Shown here piece after piece: positions 4,746 through 6,221 of a stretch of DNA of 6,221 bases. The notes below the pieces were generated by a model. The model was not told where the DNA came from and ran no database searches. It saw only the letters and a list, made by a program, of their open reading frames with translations. The translations under genes were made by a program, and so were the position numbers. The stretch covers positions 1 through 6,221 of the forward strand of contig JAEXNZ010000421.1 of assembly GCA_023439425.1 (NCBI GenBank), written 5' to 3'. Positions within the stretch are counted from its first letter, which is position 1; each line of letters opens with the position of its first letter. This DNA is from Pseudomonadota bacterium. GTDB taxonomy: Bacteria; Pseudomonadota; Gammaproteobacteria; Xanthomonadales; Xanthomonadaceae.

Positions 4746-5447
4746 TCAACGGCCCGGCTCGTCATCCCACAGAATCTTGTGCAGCTGCATCTGGAAGCGG
4801 ACCGGCAGGCGGTCTTCGACGATCCAGTCGGCCAGCTGGCGCGGTGTTACCTGGCCCTTGCTGGGCGAAAACAGCACCATGCTGCGCTCATTCAGCGCGT
4901 GCTCGCGGACCATGCCGCGCGCCCATTCGTAATCTTCCCGGCTGCACAGCACGAACTTGATCTGGTCGCGGCGGGTCAGCAGCGGCAGGTTCTCCAGCCG
5001 GTTGCGGGCCATTTCGCCAGAGTCGGGCGTCTTGAGGTCCACCACCCGCGACACCCGCGGGTCTACCCCGCTGACGTCCAGCGCGCCGGAGGTCTCCAGC
5101 GAGACGTCCAGGCCGGCATCGCAGAGCTTTTCGAGCAGGATCAGGCAGCGCTTCTGCGCCAGCGGCTCGCCGCCGGTCACGCAGACGTGCTGGACGCCCT
5201 GGGCCAGCACCTCGGCGACGATATCGTCGATGTCCCACCAGGTACCGCCGTGGAAGGCGTAGGCGGTGTCGCAGTACGTGCAGCGCAGCGGGCAGCCGGT
5301 CAGGCGCACGAACACGCTCGGCCAGCCGGCCGCATCGGCTTCGCCCTGCAGGGAGGTGAAGATCTCGGTGATCTTCAGCCTGGGCTGGGGCGACTGCACG
5401 ATGTCGCTGGGAAGCGCGGCGGCGGCGGCGGACGAGGTGGCGTTCAT
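4746..5447 (-). CDS. queE: 7-carboxy-7-deazaguanine synthase QueE
   Basis: Radical SAM enzyme of 233 aa that rearranges 6-carboxy-tetrahydropterin to CDG, the step before QueC. The 4Fe-4S site is C52-x3-C56-x2-C59 (CPLRCTYC). The family start EIFTSLQGE lies at 28-36, the SAM-binding TGGEP at 91-95 and LETSG at 117-121. Residues 1-22 form an Ala-rich extension before the conserved core (E. coli QueE starts only a few residues before the matching segment). The ATG at 5447 is the only ATG before the core, but its Shine-Dalgarno is weak, and a GTG at codon 17 is a conceivable alternative. The open frame continues to 5789 over cpoB in another frame, which is chance. The gene lies between cpoB and queC, all on the minus strand. 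Confidence 0.96.
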   Translation of the reverse strand: MNATSSAAAAALPSDIVQSPQPRLKITEIFTSLQGEADAAGWPSVFVRLTGCPLRCTYCDTAYAFHGGTWWDIDDIVAEVLAQGVQHVCVTGGEPLAQKRCLILLEKLCDAGLDVSLETSGALDVSGVDPRVSRVVDLKTPDSGEMARNRLENLPLLTRRDQIKFVLCSREDYEWARGMVREHALNERSMVLFSPSKGQVTPRQLADWIVEDRLPVRFQMQLHKILWDDEPGR

Positions 5448-5473
5448 GAGCAGAAGACTTCGGAAACGGGCGC

Positions 5474-5492
5474 GGCCGGGCAAAGCCCGGCC
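5474..5492. repeat. GTAG-less palindrome resembling the SMAG core, in the queE leader
   Basis: GGCCGGGC-AAA-GCCCGGCC, a perfect 8-bp stem with a 3-nt loop. Its arms contain the same GCCGGGC / GCCCGGC core as the SMAG unit at 925-940, but neither side has GTAG or CTAC. It lies 26 bases before the queE start codon. It may be a decayed REP unit or an unrelated hairpin. No U-tract follows on the minus strand, so it is not a standard terminator. Confidence 0.5.
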
Positions 5493-5507
5493 ATCATTCA
5501 ATCGAAC

Positions 5508-5513
5508 ATTATA
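5508..5513 (-). promoter_or_regulatory. Possible -10 box for queE-queC
   Basis: A perfect TATAAT on the minus strand, about 60 bases before the queE ATG in otherwise GC-rich sequence. The -35 is poor: ACGCCC at 17-base spacing, or TGACGC at 19. It abuts a hairpin just after the cpoB stop. If used, it would transcribe queE and queC separately from cpoB. Confidence 0.35.
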
Positions 5514-5528
5514 CCGGCCTGGGCCGGT
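5513..5528. repeat. Inverted repeat just after cpoB
   Basis: ACCGGCC-TG-GGCCGGT, 7-bp arms, 7 bases beyond the cpoB stop codon. As RNA it would form a 6-bp stem with a 4-nt loop. No T-run follows on the minus strand, so it is at best a weak terminator or a 3'-end structure. Confidence 0.5.
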
Positions 5529-5535
5529 GGGGGCG

Positions 5536-6221
5536 TCAGCGGATCTGCTGGCCCAGCCGGATCGACTGCAGGCGGTCCTGCGCGGTACGGGCGGCGTCCG
5601 AGCCCGGATAGGTGCTGACCACCTGCTCCAGGGTTGCCTGGGCCTCGTCGACCTTGCCCTCGCCATACTGCGACAGGCCGATCTTGAGAAGTCCGCCCGA
5701 CGCCTTGTCGTGGGTCGGATAGCGGGCGATGAGGTCGCGGAACTGCGCCTCCGCCTGCGGGAAATTGCGGATGGCGTAGTAGCTCTCACCCAACCAGTAC
5801 AGCGCGTTGGGGGTGTAGACGCCGTTCGGGTAGAGCTCGAGGAAGCTCAGGAACATCTGCGCGGATTCGTCGTACTTGCCGGCCTTGAGCGAGTCAAAGG
5901 CCACGTTGTACATGGTGCGCTCGTCGCCACTGGCCGCCAGGGCACCGGCATCGCCGTGCACGGACGGGGGTCGCTCGGTGGCGACCACGGGCGGTTTCGG
6001 TGCGGCGGGCTTGGGAGCTGCCGGAGCGTTCGCGGCCGGGACGGCCGGAAGTGCCGGCGCAGCGCCGCCTTCCAGACGGTTCAGACGACCGTCAAGGTCC
6101 AGGTACTGATCCTGGGCGGATTGTTTCTGCTGGGCGTTGTCGTGCTGGAGCTGTTCAACCGTGCTCTGCAGCTGCTGCACCTGCTGGCGCAGGGCATTGA
6201 TCTGGTTCAACAGGTCCTGGT
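5536..6221 (-). CDS. cpoB: Cell division coordinator CpoB (YbgF), 5' end outside the window
   Basis: Periplasmic partner of TolA and the Tol-Pal system that coordinates outer-membrane constriction with septal peptidoglycan synthesis. The last 227 aa are visible; the start, signal peptide and first helix turns lie beyond 6221. Residues 1-50 of the visible part (QDLLNQINALRQQVQQL onward, through YLDLDGRLNRLEG) are the N-terminal trimerising coiled coil. Residues 51-98 are an Ala/Pro-rich linker. Residues 101-217 carry tetratricopeptide repeats, with the typical YNVAFDSLKAGKYDESAQMF, ALYWLGESYYAIRNFPQAE and LLKIGLSQYGEGKVDEA helices. The frame is open to the window edge, and TTG at 6210 is an internal Leu codon rather than a start. 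In relatives tolB and pal lie upstream; that region is not visible here. Confidence 0.95.
   Translation of the reverse strand, partial: QDLLNQINALRQQVQQLQSTVEQLQHDNAQQKQSAQDQYLDLDGRLNRLEGGAAPALPAVPAANAPAAPKPAAPKPPVVATERPPSVHGDAGALAASGDERTMYNVAFDSLKAGKYDESAQMFLSFLELYPNGVYTPNALYWLGESYYAIRNFPQAEAQFRDLIARYPTHDKASGGLLKIGLSQYGEGKVDEAQATLEQVVSTYPGSDAARTAQDRLQSIRLGQQIR

Noticed and set aside
3970..4932. Plus-strand open frame of 320 codons antisense to queC
   Set aside because: A shadow of a high-GC gene. The minus strand holds complete QueC with all motifs.
5448..5535. preQ1 riboswitch ahead of queE
   Set aside because: Looked for the small H-type pseudoknot with an A-rich tail near the start codon. 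The leader has only a GC-rich symmetric hairpin.
4689..5618. Plus-strand open frame of 309 codons antisense to queE
   Set aside because: A shadow with no recognisable domain. QueE on the other strand is unmistakable.

Overview
The window looks like a chromosomal segment of a Stenotrophomonas species (Xanthomonadaceae, Gammaproteobacteria). Three things point there: the high GC content, several palindromic repeats that begin with GTAG (the REP-type elements known as SMAG in S. maltophilia), and the gene order cpoB-queE-queC-tRNA-Lys, which is typical of gammaproteobacteria. The species is inferred from these traits; no database search was possible.

Left part (1-1841, minus strand). A complete lipoprotein gene (739 down to 71) encodes a predicted two-domain lysozyme inhibitor: an LprI-type (DUF1311) domain followed by an MliC-type domain. 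Upstream of it lies a complete extended-SDR NAD-dependent epimerase/dehydratase gene (1841 down to 957, GTG start). Each gene ends at or beside an inverted pair of SMAG repeats (1-74 and 882-945). A single SMAG copy (1892-1914) sits against the probable -10 box of the epimerase gene.

Middle part (2066-3780, plus strand). Two tandem genes of almost equal size (283 and 282 aa) encode secreted proteins that are paralogues of each other and belong to no family I recognise. They share four cysteines, a KQLLDE...LMM...LRC core and an identical C-terminal LCTY ending. Their ribosome-binding and start regions are also alike. The second gene is probably translationally coupled to the first. This pair is the least explained and most interesting content of the window, and it is somewhat lower in GC than the genes to its right.

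Right part (3806-6221, minus strand). Reading along the minus strand: the 3' part of cpoB (Tol-Pal system and cell-envelope constriction), queE and queC (two enzymes of the preQ0/queuosine pathway), then tRNA-Lys(UUU) with its own strong promoter and an intrinsic terminator. That terminator lies between the tRNA and the convergent paralogue pair. The cpoB-queE gap holds two hairpins and a perfect TATAAT, so queE-queC may have their own promoter.

No stretch longer than 300 bases lacks a gene. The gaps at 740-956, 1842-2065 and 3781-4005 contain the repeats, promoter candidates, tRNA and terminator listed below. I saw no CRISPR array, insertion sequence, prophage or rRNA.
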